DNA of 51,699 nucleotides from Tieghemiomyces parasiticus (lineage: Eukaryota; Kickxellomycota; Dimargaritomycetes; Dimargaritales; Dimargaritaceae), in contig JANBPT010000239.1 of the NCBI GenBank assembly GCA_027575765.1, positions 1 through 51,699 of the forward strand, in the 5' to 3' direction. The notes under the pieces were generated by a model. It did not search any database and was not told the origin of the DNA. It saw only the letters and a program-made list of their open reading frames with translations. The position numbers and the translations under genes are program-made. Below are positions 1-11,032 of the stretch, one piece after another. How positions within the stretch are numbered: position 1 is the stretch's first letter; every line of letters begins with the position of its first letter.

Positions 1-1515
1 GCGGAAAGGGGGAAAGAGGGAGATTCGGGTCAGATCCGCACTCCGCCCCCTAGTTGAGTCTCACCCGCCAGATCCACAGGTCGGGCTAGATCGAGCGTGC
101 TGGCCGCCAGCGATCGTCTCCGACCGTCAGGCTTGAGATTCCTCCCACCGGTTGGAATCTGCTTTTGGTGGACCGCATACCCTGGTTTTTTTTTCCTGCC
201 TACTAACCCACCGGCCACGCACGTACTGGCTGCAGTTCTCAATTGCTTTGCGCATCCACTCACAATTTTTTGAAGCCCCATCACGCTCACATTACGTCCC
301 GCGGGGCAGTGACCTCAGAATGGATGCCAAATTTGGCCAACTTACCACAGGTGGGCGGCACAATTCAGGACGCCTAAGGCACGGCGGAAAAGTTTGTGCC
401 TTGAGGACCTCATGGAAGGCGACCCAGGAGCTGTTAAACCGGGACGACTCGCAGTGAAAAAGCGAGGAAGGCAGTGGAGGAATGTCGTCCCGTGATATTT
501 CGGATTTATCACGTGATTATATTCAAATGCACCACTGTTTGTGCAGATGGCCCAGCTCTTAGGCCCCGCTGAGCCGCTACTGAGCGCAGCCGGTTAGGAT
601 GAGCTCGGCTAGACTGGCGAAAGCCTAGAGCCTCTACGTAGTGAGCGATGGCCTCCCCTGGCCAGCCGCCTAAGACCAAGTCCAGTGGCAGTGGTTGAGG
701 TGGTAGTCATTGGACCCAGCTAAATACGGTACCAGTGACCCAGGAACGACCTGAGCTTGTGAACCATCCAACTGACTGGTGGCAGTCCTATTGCTGCCGA
801 TTTCTGGTGATCACGAATGGCATTCATTGCTGTTTATCAGCCGCATCAAGCAAGCTAACGGCGGGAGCTGGCTCGCCTTGGGTCGAGATTCATCGGGCTG
901 GTTTGCCTTGTCTGCCCGACCGATCAGTAATGACGAAGGCTAAACGTTGGCCCTAGTTGCACCATGGGAAAAACTGGCATCGAAGAAAAAAAAAGTATCG
1001 TCGTGCCACGCCAGCTAGAATCACGCTAGCTGCTTTGTTATGGCTAGCGGACTTTTTGTTTACAGGAAGCGGGCGGCCATATACACCTGTGAATCCCATA
1101 GGCAAGTGTCCTAGGGACCGCCCCGCAGTGTGTACAGACCGCATAGACCCACGGTGCAAGCGGTGACTGAGCAGATAGACACGTTGCGAAGAGCCGAGCC
1201 GTCTTCTTTCCCTACCCTACCGTCCGTACCCCTCTCCCTATCCAGCTTGTTTACTGCTCATTCCGTTGCCTCGCTTTCCCCCCCTCCGCTTAACTGACAG
1301 ACCAGCTTTGACCCAACCTCTGCTGCGGAAGTTTGGACCGTTACGTAGTCTACTTGGACCCGTTCATGCGACGACCACCACCACCGCTTTGCGCTTATAC
1401 CACTATACCATACCTTCTTTATACCCCATACATCGACAATATTACCATTCTGCGCTGCGTTCGACGCTCGGCCTGAGCCCTCCGACTACCCTCCCCCTGA
1501 GCCACTTTGTCCGCC
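1..1515. other. Intergenic stretch upstream of MSH6
   Basis: No gene is supported here. The open frames at 152-457, 735-956 and 953-1166 lack recognisable motifs, and the two around 957-1159 overlap on opposite strands. An ATCACGTGAT palindrome (E-box core CACGTG) lies at 508-517. From about 1200 to 1515 the plus strand is pyrimidine-rich, which is typical of the promoters and leaders in this window, and it probably carries the MSH6 promoter. Confidence 0.5.
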
Positions 1516-4500
1516 ATGCAGCCCATACCTAATCCGCCCTCGTCGCCCCTAACCCCCAGCCAAAAGGCGCGTATGGAGCAGAACCGCCTGCGCGCCTTGA
1601 AGAAGCTACAGGAGAAACAAGGCAACTCGCCTTCCAGCCAGCGTACCCTGATGTCCTTCTTCGGCCAGAAACCCACGCCGCCACCAGTCACGGCGCACCC
1701 CGCGGGTATGGCCAAGTCGACCCTTCCGGCTAGTACTACTGCCCCTGCTACCCCTCCTGCCCAGATTCCGACGGCCAAACGGCGGGCGGCCGGGTCTCCA
1801 CCCGCGCAATGTACTTCGGCCGCTACTGACGATGACGACCATGCCGCTAGTCTTTTGCGTACACCGTCGAAGCGCCTGCGACCGACACCAGCGGCCAGTA
1901 ACGGCCGCCCCTCAGCGCGTCGTACGGCCCGACCTATGATATTCGACAGTGACTCCGATACCAACGACGAGCCAGAACGGGCGAGCGACCGGGACGAATT
2001 CATCCCGGAAAGGAACCCGCCGTCTAGTCCGTCGGGGAGCGATGCGCCATTCCTCGGCGACGAGGACTCGCCTATCCGTCGTAACCGCCGGACCCCGCGG
2101 GCCACCCTGGCCATTGGCGATGACCTTTCCGATACCGCACCGTCGGGACCGGCTACGCCAACCGCCGGGTCGCGGTACTCATCATTTACAGCCCCGCAGT
2201 CTGTCACCGCGACGCCGCGGCGTAACTTGTCAAGCTTCATGTCACCGGCCGCAAAAAACACCGGCCCGCGGTCCTCCACCGCCATGCTACCCAACTTCGC
2301 TAGCCCGAAACCTGGCGATAAAAACCCCGAGCGGTTCGCCTGGCTGGTGGACGTGCGCGATGCCGACCGTCGACCACCGACGGACCCGGACTACGACCCG
2401 CGTACACTCTATATCCCACCCGCAGCGTGGGCTAAATTCACCCCGTTCGAGAGGCAATTCTGGGAGATTAAGGCCAAATACTTCGATACCGTGGTCTTCT
2501 TCAAGAAGGGCAAGTTTTACGAATTGTACGAGAATGACGCCGACGTGGGCCACCAGCAGTTCGACTTAAAACTTACCGACCGGGTGAACATGCGCATGGT
2601 CGGCGTCCCGGAATCGTCGTTCGAATTCTGGGCCGCCCAGTTCGTTGCCAAGGGGTATAAAATCGCCAAGGTGGACCAGGTTGAGACCGCGCTCGGCAAG
2701 TCTATGCGCGAGAAGACCGCCAAGACCCCCAAGGAGGACAAGATCATCCGCCGCGAACTCACCAGTATCCTCACCGCCGGAACCCTGGTGGACGGCGCCA
2801 TGCTGCATGATACGATGGCCACGTATTGCTTCAGCGTCAAGGAGGTCCTTCGCGCCGACCATCAGCCGCCCTACTTTGGCCTCTGCTTCGTCGACACCGC
2901 TACAGGTCAATTCCAGCTGTGCGGATTCCAGGACGACACCAACCGGACCATGCTTGAAACCTTACTCATTCAAATGCAGCCGAAGGAGGTCGTGTTTGAG
3001 CGCGGTCACCTCAGTCGCGCCACCCAGCGCCTACTCAAGAACCTGCTCCACGCGCCCATCTGGAACGGCTTGGCCCCGGACCGCGAATTTTGGGACCGCG
3101 CCAGCACCGAGCGCGAGCTGCTCCGGGGAGGGTACTTTTCCTCCCCCGCTGCAGCAACTGGAGACGACGACGACGCTGCCACCGCTGGCTGGCCCGCTGT
3201 GCTTCGGGAGGCTCGGGAAGATCCGGCCGTCCTGTCGGCCGTGGGTGGGCTCATCTCGTACCTCCGGTCACTCAAACTGGACAAGGAGCTGGTGTCCCTA
3301 GGTAATTTTACACGCTACCAGCCCATGTGCCAGGCCAGCTCGCTCATCATGGACGGACCCACCATGGCCAATCTCGAACTGTTCCAAACGTCTGAGGAAA
3401 ATGCCCTGGCATTTTTGGGCCAGACGGATGCTGCCCAGGCCAAAGGTAGTGTGGACGGGACCCTGTTCCAATTGCTCAACCGCTGTGTCTCGCCGTTTGG
3501 TAAGCGCCTGTTCCGCCAGTGGCTCTGCCACCCGCTCCGCGACCCGGTGCGCATCAATGAGCGCCTGGATACCGTTGAGGACCTGACTGAGTACCCCCTG
3601 ATCCGCGACCGACTCCGAGGTCGGCTAGCGGGCCTCCCGGACCTCGAACGGCTCATCAGCCGGGTCCACTCGGGTACCTGTCGCGTCCGTGACCTCCTCG
3701 TCGTGCTCAAGGGGTTCAACGACATCCAGGAAATGATCATTGACCTCCGCAGCCAGATTCCGCAGATCCGTCCAGGCCGCCTCGCCACGCTCTGCGCGCA
3801 GTGTCCGGACCTGACCGTACCACTGGACTTTTTCGCCACGGCGTTCGACCACACCATAGCCGAGAAGGACGGTAATGTCGTGCCGGCTTCCGGGGTCGAA
3901 CCGGCCTGTGACCAAGTCAACGCGCAAATGGCCGACCTCGAGGCCCGGTTCGCGGCGTACCTTAAGGAGCAACGCACGGCGCTCAGGTGCCCCAAGCTTG
4001 AGTACAAGGACATTGGTAAGGAGGTGTACCAACTGGACGTCCCGAAGGCGGTCAAGGTACCCGCGACGTACATGAAACTGTCGGCCACCAAGGCCAGTAA
4101 CCGGTACTGGACCCCGACGCTCCAGCAACTGGTGAAGGAACTCAACGAGCTGTTGGAGACCCGGTCCGCCGTGTTTCGGGATATCGAGCGACGCATGTAC
4201 CAACGGTTTGACGAGCACTACGACCTCTGGCTCGCAGCCGTGCGGACGGCCGCCGAGCTGGACTGTCTCGTTGGGCTCACCGAGGCTTCGGGAAGCTTTG
4301 CCGATCCCGTATGTCGTCCCGAACTCGTTCCGGCCGGTCCGGATGGCCGCGGGATTTTGGACCTGGCCGAACTCCGGCACCCGTGCATCCGAGAGACAGC
4401 CGGGTCCGATTTCATTCCTAACGACACCGTGCTGGGTCGGGCCGAGCCCGAGGGGGCGGCTTCGGACGTAGCGCCCCGTATGATTCTGCTGACGGGCCCC

Positions 4501-5295
4501 AACGCCGGCGGTAAGAGCACATTGTTGCGCCAGACCTGCCTGGCGGTTATCATGGCTCAGCTCGGTTGCTTTGTCCCGGCTCGTCACTGTCGGTTCACTC
4601 CAGTCGACCGCATCTTTACGCGGATCGGTGCTCACGACGATATCCTCCGTGGCCAGTCGACCTTCATGGTGGAGCTCAGCGAGACGTCCACCATCCTCCG
4701 CGAGGCGACCCCACGGTCGCTGGTCATTCTCGATGAACTAGGCCGCGGGACCAGCACCTTTGACGGGTATGCCGTAGCCTACTCGGTGCTCCACCACCTG
4801 GCCACCCGTCTGGGATGCCTAGGCCTGTTCTCGACCCATTACCACGCCCTCACCCGCGAGTTCGCTGAGCACCCCCAGGTCCGCCTCATGCACATGGACT
4901 GTCACGTCGACCCCGACCAGCGCCAGGTCACATTCCTATATAAGCTCGTGCCCGGGGTGTGCCCCAAGAGTTATGGTATGAATGTCGCCAACATGGCCGG
5001 GATTCCGGACGACGTGGTCGACCGGGCCGAGCGAGTGGCAGAGGAATTCGAGTCCACCCAAAAGCTGCGCGCCCTGCCAACGGCTAAATCGAATTCGGTG
5101 GCGCTGAAGATGGACGAGGCCGGCGTCCCACACCACCACCATGCGGCGGAAGTGCCAATGCACGCCCAGGCCGACTTTAAGTTCCTGTGGCAGTGGGCGA
5201 CCCAGGATAATCACGGCGAGGCTGCCGGTACAGACTCGCTGGCCGCTGCCCGTATCGTGGCTCGGCAGTGGACGGATCTAGCCGGCCGAACCTGA
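1516..5295 (+). CDS. MSH6: DNA mismatch repair protein Msh6 (MutS family)
   Basis: This single exon encodes 1259 residues and is close to the usual Msh6 length. Msh6 pairs with Msh2 to form MutS-alpha, which recognises base mismatches and small loops in the nucleus. A PCNA-interacting motif, QRTLMSFF, lies near residue 45 and is followed by a disordered Ser/Pro/Asp-rich linker to about residue 260. The mismatch-binding FYE motif (GKFYELYE) is at about 334. The connector, lever and clamp regions follow. The ATPase has a Walker A motif GPNAGGKST with Lys1000, Walker B in VILDELGRGTS, and the STHYH switch. The usual Walker A reads GPNMGGKST, so the alanine is unusual. The ATG at 1516 is the first in-frame ATG; the frame extends three codons upstream only through a TTG. 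The gene converges with RAI1. Confidence 0.97.
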   Translation: MQPIPNPPSSPLTPSQKARMEQNRLRALKKLQEKQGNSPSSQRTLMSFFGQKPTPPPVTAHPAGMAKSTLPASTTAPATPPAQIPTAKRRAAGSPPAQCTSAATDDDDHAASLLRTPSKRLRPTPAASNGRPSARRTARPMIFDSDSDTNDEPERASDRDEFIPERNPPSSPSGSDAPFLGDEDSPIRRNRRTPRATLAIGDDLSDTAPSGPATPTAGSRYSSFTAPQSVTATPRRNLSSFMSPAAKNTGPRSSTAMLPNFASPKPGDKNPERFAWLVDVRDADRRPPTDPDYDPRTLYIPPAAWAKFTPFERQFWEIKAKYFDTVVFFKKGKFYELYENDADVGHQQFDLKLTDRVNMRMVGVPESSFEFWAAQFVAKGYKIAKVDQVETALGKSMREKTAKTPKEDKIIRRELTSILTAGTLVDGAMLHDTMATYCFSVKEVLRADHQPPYFGLCFVDTATGQFQLCGFQDDTNRTMLETLLIQMQPKEVVFERGHLSRATQRLLKNLLHAPIWNGLAPDREFWDRASTERELLRGGYFSSPAAATGDDDDAATAGWPAVLREAREDPAVLSAVGGLISYLRSLKLDKELVSLGNFTRYQPMCQASSLIMDGPTMANLELFQTSEENALAFLGQTDAAQAKGSVDGTLFQLLNRCVSPFGKRLFRQWLCHPLRDPVRINERLDTVEDLTEYPLIRDRLRGRLAGLPDLERLISRVHSGTCRVRDLLVVLKGFNDIQEMIIDLRSQIPQIRPGRLATLCAQCPDLTVPLDFFATAFDHTIAEKDGNVVPASGVEPACDQVNAQMADLEARFAAYLKEQRTALRCPKLEYKDIGKEVYQLDVPKAVKVPATYMKLSATKASNRYWTPTLQQLVKELNELLETRSAVFRDIERRMYQRFDEHYDLWLAAVRTAAELDCLVGLTEASGSFADPVCRPELVPAGPDGRGILDLAELRHPCIRETAGSDFIPNDTVLGRAEPEGAASDVAPRMILLTGPNAGGKSTLLRQTCLAVIMAQLGCFVPARHCRFTPVDRIFTRIGAHDDILRGQSTFMVELSETSTILREATPRSLVILDELGRGTSTFDGYAVAYSVLHHLATRLGCLGLFSTHYHALTREFAEHPQVRLMHMDCHVDPDQRQVTFLYKLVPGVCPKSYGMNVANMAGIPDDVVDRAERVAEEFESTQKLRALPTAKSNSVALKMDEAGVPHHHHAAEVPMHAQADFKFLWQWATQDNHGEAAGTDSLAAARIVARQWTDLAGRT

Positions 5296-5558
5296 ACCCC
5301 CTCCTCCCCCTCTCCGATATCGAATTTGCTAATCTTACCTCATATTCTGGCGCTGCACCCTATCAATCCCGGCTGGGGCAGAGACTCCTCATTTCGTTTC
5401 ATCGCACTTTCAACCCCTTGAATACATACCATTTAATGAAAGTGCCACCCGCGCAATTAGAAATATCAACTCGACTGCCATCCAATAGGCCAGATAGGTG
5501 AACCAATTTTATACTGGGCCCCACGCCAGCGGTAATCGATATGAACCGCGACAGCGTT

Positions 5559-7166
5559 CTACCACGTCCTAAACTCCTCGACGTAGTCGGGAATCAGGAA
5601 AGCCCCGCTCAGGCCGGCGAAGTTGGCGGTTACAGTGCGGGTTGCTGGGTCATACCGGATGGTGTAGGAGGTATGCGGGTCATCAACGGTGATCACCTCG
5701 GTCAACCAGGTCAGAAAGCGGTCGGCGAAGCGGAAACATACCGATGGGTCCCAGTAGTTTTTATTGCGCACGAAGCGCGGAATCTCGGCCGTCTTGAACG
5801 ACCGGATGGCCCGCAGCACACCCCGGGAGTCCCGGAACCCCACGTGGATCTGCGGGATACCTGCGAGGAACGATTGTATGTAATAGCGTAACAGTTTGTG
5901 TCTTTTCGATTGTGGGGCCCCGGCGGGAAATGTCAATAAAAGAGGATGTTGCCGGGGGAAGGAGAGGGTGAGACGCAGAGTCTAGTGAGTACCGGGGTAC
6001 ATTCACGCTCGCCAGGTCGGTAATGGATGGGGCTGACGCCAGGCCAAAAATAACTTATCATCCGGCTGGAGAGCCCAGCCTGCGGAGTACTTACTTTTCG
6101 AAGCTTTCACGGGAACTGGGGCTGTTGATGAGCGTGCTGGTCTTGAGTTCAAGGTAACGCTCACCGCGGCCCTCCTTTTCCATGCCATCTGCCCAGCGGA
6201 GGTTAAGAGGGGAGGGGGAAGGAGGTTCCAATGGTTAGCGAAATCAAGACTGTGGAAGGTAGATAGGTAGGATCAGCAGTGGCATTGCCTCGACCACCCG
6301 TCGCACCGGTATGGCTCCGCTGTGCCAAGCACCCGCAGCAGTACGCCGTCAAGCTGGGTCTGCCCACTTACAACACACGCAGTCAATCTCGGCACCCATG
6401 AGGATCGAATGGTCACCCAGCTTGGTTTTGAAGACGCAATTGAACTCCGAAAGGTTATTCGTGTCCTTGTCGTACCGGGCGCTAATCCGTGGGTCGTCCC
6501 TCCCCTGCAGCTCGCGCGGATCAAAGTCCAAGGTGGACACGGTTTCGAAGCGATAGCCGGAGTACATGAGCCGTCGCACGTGCTGAGGTAGTGCACGCTC
6601 CCGGTCCAATCGATCCTCCGTCATGTGCTCCTCGAGGTGAATGGTGCCCTTGTACAGGGTGGCGCCCAGCTCCCAGCCCTCGCGGGAGTTGTAAGGGAGA
6701 CAGAGGATTTTGGTCAGGATGCCGCGGAAGGTGAGCTAAATAAAGCCAAGCGGAGTAGGAATGGTTACGAAGGCCAAGAGGAGGTAGCGTTGGTGCGATT
6801 AGAATTATTCACGACCGCAGGGCAGCTAGACTCCAGTGGCCTACTCTTAGGCAGTGGACTTACGAAGCGCGGCCGACCGATCGATGGCAGGCTCTTCTCC
6901 CGTTTGGCGTGTACGAGCGACGTGAGGAGGTTGTCCAGGTGTTCGTTGACGGTCATGTCGCGGGTCTTGTAAGTCGCCATGCGATCAAACAGGCAGCTAC
7001 CGAGCGGCGGCGGATAGTAGCATGAGAGCTCCCGGTCGTCAAACTGGATGTGGCGGTCCTCGTCCAAGCTGTACGATAAGAGTTCGGCAGGTCGCTGGTA
7101 CGGCGGAAAGGGGCCCCGGAGCTGGCTAGGCTCGGGGATTTCCAAGTGAGCTGATTCATCGTGCAT
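5559..7166 (-). CDS. RAI1: Decapping nuclease Rai1/DXO family (four exons)
   Basis: Exons are 7166-6864, 6735-6372, 6188-6095 and 5901-5559; together they give 367 residues in a continuous frame. All donors are GTAAGT. Rai1 partners the exonuclease Rat1/Xrn2 and removes unprocessed or incompletely capped 5' ends from nuclear RNA. The family features are in order: SIGRPRF-LTFRGILTKIL joined across intron 1, then REGWELGATLYKGTIHLEEH, the acidic motif MGAEIDCV (Glu217, Asp219), the ELK motif YLELKTST (Glu236, Lys238) carried on the 94-nt third exon, and the C-terminal helix IQSFLAGIPQIHVGFRD. The metal ligands expected in the family are therefore present, so the enzyme is probably active. The ATG at 7166 is the first in frame. 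The gene ends 263 nt from the MSH6 stop in convergent orientation. Confidence 0.93.
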
Positions 7167-8202
7167 GGTGAGCAATAACGGCGCAAGGGCGGCTCAAAGT
7201 GCTGAGAGGTGACGAGGAAACGGCGTAAGAAGAGGCGCGGATGATCTTTGCCAAGTTGTTCGGCGCGTCGTGTGGGGGGGGGCAGGCGGCGCATTCAGCC
7301 CACCAGGTGCATTGCGTGAGCCATGATCTCGGGATACCCCTCGGTTGGCCGAGCAACGCGCCACATCCCCTGGTGCGATAGCCGGTGCTGTAGTATACAG
7401 GGCGGTCGCAGGGTGGGGGAGAGGACAGGCGGTAAAAGGTCTTACCACCGCATGGATGCGCCAGAATAAACCAGCCAGCGGTCGACACTTTCGCACACGT
7501 GCAACGCCCCTTGCTTACCATTCCGTCAAGGAAGGGGCCGGTTGGCGTTTAAGAACTAGGGGCTTCTGAGGCTGTTTGAGGGAGACAGGCCCTGGCCAGC
7601 ATGCCAGTCTCCTCAGACGCCATATGGGTGATTCAAGGGAACACGTTGCCAACAGCCTCAAGCCTGCGTACCTCAGCCGTCCCCGTCAGCGCTCAGGGCC
7701 TAGGGGGGGGTTACTTGGGATCAGTCATTTGGCCTCATAATATTATTTTTAATTGCGGGCCCGTTGGGCGTAAAAGACCAAAGCGTGAGGCCCTGCCTGT
7801 GTGTCCACAACTACGGACCGGCCCTCCCCTGGCGGTAGGCCCCCGACGGCGTGACGTATAGGGCTGCAGAGCGCCCGCTGCCCACCGCTGCCCGAAAAGA
7901 CGCTCTGCTTGGTTTAGGGGAGTAGGTCCTGCGGCGACCTCCTCCCCACCTGCACTGGAGCCAAAGCTGGCTTGCCTGTCGTCATAGGTCCTATTGGGCT
8001 CACTACCTCCCCCCCCCCACTCGGGCACTTCCGCTCCAGCTTAAACTCCGCCCTTCAATCTCCACCCCAACCCATCAACTTGCTCCTTTCCCTCCCCCAC
8101 CTCTCAGCTGCTCACTACGAGGCTTAGAGACCCATTGCTAGCAATCCAAGACCGCTAGCGTATCCCCGCCCTACGAACCTTCGCCGCACCGCCGTCTACG
8201 CC
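7167..8202. promoter_or_regulatory. Divergent intergenic region, RAI1 / PhoD gene
   Basis: About 1 kb separates the two divergent start codons. No gene is supported; the frames at 7156-7521, 7601-7861 and 7735-8028 have no recognisable content. The last 170 nt before the PhoD ATG are strongly pyrimidine-rich on the plus strand, which is consistent with a transcription start region. No further sites are claimed. Confidence 0.4.
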
Positions 8203-10734
8203 ATGGCCACCATCCTCGAGAGGGCCTACATTGGCACGTCGCTGTTAAGCCTGCTCCTTGCTTACCTTTTCCTTCGCTGGTAAGTCTGATAGGTACCGTC
8301 GTTTAGCGCCTCTGGCCACGACCTGAACTGCGCCAGGCATATGGGTCAGGCCGCAGCCTGCCGCAACGTGCGCCGCTATCCGATCAATACAATACTACAC
8401 GCAACATCGCTAGCCTCCCCAGCCACTTTCTGACCGCCGCTATCATTGCCATCCTCCTCCTTCCCTCACCTACCCAGCATACCTGCGGGCTTTCTATTGC
8501 GCTGCTTCGGCGTGTGCGTACTCGTGCTGTTGGTTCTGCAGCTCCGGGTGTACTATCTTTATTACTATGGGCCTGGAGCCGTCCAATTGGCAGCCAAGCA
8601 AGGGGCAATGAAAGCACCCAGCGTCGACCGCGCCACTGGTAATAGCACCGCCCGCCAGACCAGCGAAACCCGCGCCCACCGGCGCAATAAGGGCACAACC
8701 TCCGCCGCCTCCCCCAAACTAGTCCAGGATTGCATCGCCTCGAGCGTGGCGGATTCAGCTGATACGCTGGTCACCCCGCTCAGCCAGGTGGCCTTCCGGT
8801 CCCCGCGTCTGCGCGCCGCCAAGTCCATCTTGACTCTGCTCAACCTGGTGGCTGTCACCTTCGTAGTCGACTTTGCCTTTGTACCCTACTTTTTCCGCCC
8901 TGCCACTGACCTTGTCCTCCTGCGGACCGGCGCGCTCTACCCGGACGGGGCGCGGCTGGTCCTACGCGCGCCACAGGTCGCGTATATCGAGTTGTGGACC
9001 GCGGCCCTGCCCGAGGCGGACGGCGTACCCCTTATGACCCTCTACGATAGGGTGCTCGACCCACATGCAGCGAACAACGGGGCCGGCAACGACGACCTTG
9101 ACCTTACCTGGGCCCTGGCCGCGAATACCACCACCTCGGCGTCGGATCTGAGCGATCACGTAACCCAGATCCACCTGCGGGGCCTGACTTCCGATACACC
9201 CTACGTCGTCCGCGCCCTCCGCCACTTCGCTAACCGCACCGCCGCCGAGACCAACCGCGTGGTGTTCCGCACGGCCCCTGCCGCCCCGGGCGACGGATCG
9301 GCCACTGCGAGCGGCGTCCAGTTCGACTTTGCCACGGGCTCCTGCATTAAGCCCAACTTCCCCTACGTCCCCCTGGCCACGTCCCAAATACCCGGTCTCC
9401 GCAGTGTGGCGCAGCATCCGCTGGCCTTCATGCTGTTCCTAGGCGATTTTATCTACGCCGACGTGCCGCACTACTTTGGCTCGAGCGTCGAGGACTACCG
9501 GAGACTCTACCGCCAGGTTTACGCCGATCCGGATGCGCGGGCATTCGTGGAGCGCGTCCCGACCTACCACATGTACGACGATCACGAGGTGGTCAACAAC
9601 TGGCACCAAGGTACCCACGCCCCCATGGGCAGCGCCCTGGCCGCCTACCAGCTCTACCACGGCCGCGGCAACCCGGACCCGCCCTCCCCCGGTGCCTTCG
9701 CCGGCGGCCTGCGTGGGTTTGCTACCGCGTTCGTGTCGGAGCTGCGCACCTTGGCCCAGCGCGCCCTCACCGCCTGGCAGGGCGCCGCTGGACCCACTAC
9801 CCCGCCAGCCGACCCGGCCCGTCCCGTGGACAAAACCGGCGGTGATCACCGGTCTGCAGCGGATGCCGACGCCCCGCTCTCCGCGACCAGCCTGCCCGCC
9901 ACCTACTACGCCTTTGACCATGGCGACGTGGGGTTCTTTGTGATGGACACCCGGCGCTACCGCAGTCCCAACCACCAGCCCGACACCGTCAACAAGACCA
10001 TGCTGGGGGCCGAGCAGAAGCGGGAACTGCTGGACTGGCTCAGTGCCGTGAACCACACTCGCGCCTTCAAATTTATCGCGTCATCCGTCCCGCTCGCCTC
10101 TAATTGGGTTCTAGGTGACGGGCCCGTAGACACCTGGGGCGGGTACTTGACCGAACGCGCCGAGATTCTGCGGGTCGTCCAGACGGTACCCAACGTCATT
10201 TTTCTGTCGGGTGACCGTCACGAAGCTGCCGTCGTCCGCCTGGGTCTACCCGAGACGGTCGAGGCGTACCGGTCCATGGGACGTCGCCAGGCGTCAACCG
10301 CGGTCGACGACGACCCGGCCGACGCGGACCACCGCTCGCACGCGGCTAAGGCGGACGACGACGAGGACGAGGAGTTGGCCGCAGGGGTGGGCCATCACGA
10401 TCACGATGACCACGCAGCCCACCAGGACCTGCACGCCACGGCCGTGGCCCTCTACGATGCCGCCAGTATTGACGAGCGGCCGATCGATTTCTCAACCAGC
10501 CCCGTCAACCAGTTTTACTTCCCACTCATCCAGGCCTTCAGCATGTCTACCGAACTTGACGACGCCATCTACTACCGTCGGGTGGACAACATCAAGTACG
10601 CCATCTTCCGCGTGGATACCCGATCCAACCCGCAGCAGCCCACCGCTACGTACCAGCTCTTTACTAACGAACACGACGGGCGCCGACCGGTGTACAACTT
10701 TACGGTGTACGGACGGCCGTGGCAGAAGGTGTAG
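8203..10734 (+). CDS. Membrane-anchored PhoD-type metallophosphatase
   Basis: Exon 1 is 8203-8279 and exon 2 is 8478-10734 (777 residues). Donor TG|GTAAGT and acceptor CTACCCAG|C restore a Cys codon. The short first exon supplies the ATG that the long frame lacks. Residues 1-50 form two hydrophobic segments, and a third lies near 140-165, so the enzyme is probably held in an endomembrane or the plasma membrane. The catalytic fold is PhoD-like: SCIKPNFPY, GDFIYADVPHYFG (Asp349), YHMYDDHEVVNNW, FVMDTRRYRS and LSGDRHEAA (Asp605, His607) provide the expected metal-binding Asp, Asn and His positions. PhoD enzymes hydrolyse phosphomonoesters or diesters; the substrate here is not known. An Asp/His-rich insert lies at about residues 640-685, after the last metal motif. 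Confidence 0.9.
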
Positions 10735-11032
10735 AGGTTAGGGGGCCGGCGGAGCACCTACCAGTCAGCGTAGCTGAATGTGTTTATACAAGGCCAGCGG
10801 ACACCACTACGTCGGCTTTCGTGTTACTTGTTATATATATTAAAAAATTATGCACACGGGCGGATTTACCAGTCCCACAGGAGCTTAGACACACCATTAC
10901 CCTAGACGGCCACCACAAATGGTACGGGGTATGGTGAATGAAAACATTGCAGAGACGGTACCAGTGGGCCATACCATCGTACATCACCGTGTAAACGCTG
11001 GGCCGTGTCTACGGGCTGATAACGTTTGGTAC
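10735..11032. other. Short convergent spacer
   Basis: This 298-nt spacer lies between the PhoD stop and the stop of the minus-strand secreted protein. It is AT-richer around 10830-10850 and probably holds both 3' ends. A minus-strand open frame at 10784-10987 could only be joined to the upstream gene through a 39-nt intron, so it is not annotated as an exon. Confidence 0.4.

Noticed and set aside
1419..2294. 291-codon minus-strand open frame across the MSH6 N-terminus
   Set aside because: It lies antisense to a well-supported gene whose GC3 bias keeps the opposite frame open; it has no motif of its own.
3315..4635. Minus-strand open frames of 293 and 336 codons inside MSH6
   Set aside because: They are antisense shadows of the conserved MutS core.
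9439..10056. 205-codon minus-strand frame inside the PhoD gene
   Set aside because: It is antisense to the catalytic domain and shows no family features.
10784..10987. Possible C-terminal exon of secreted protein A
   Set aside because: It needs a 39-nt intron, shorter than any other here, and has no independent support. The donor coincidence is reported as a finding instead.
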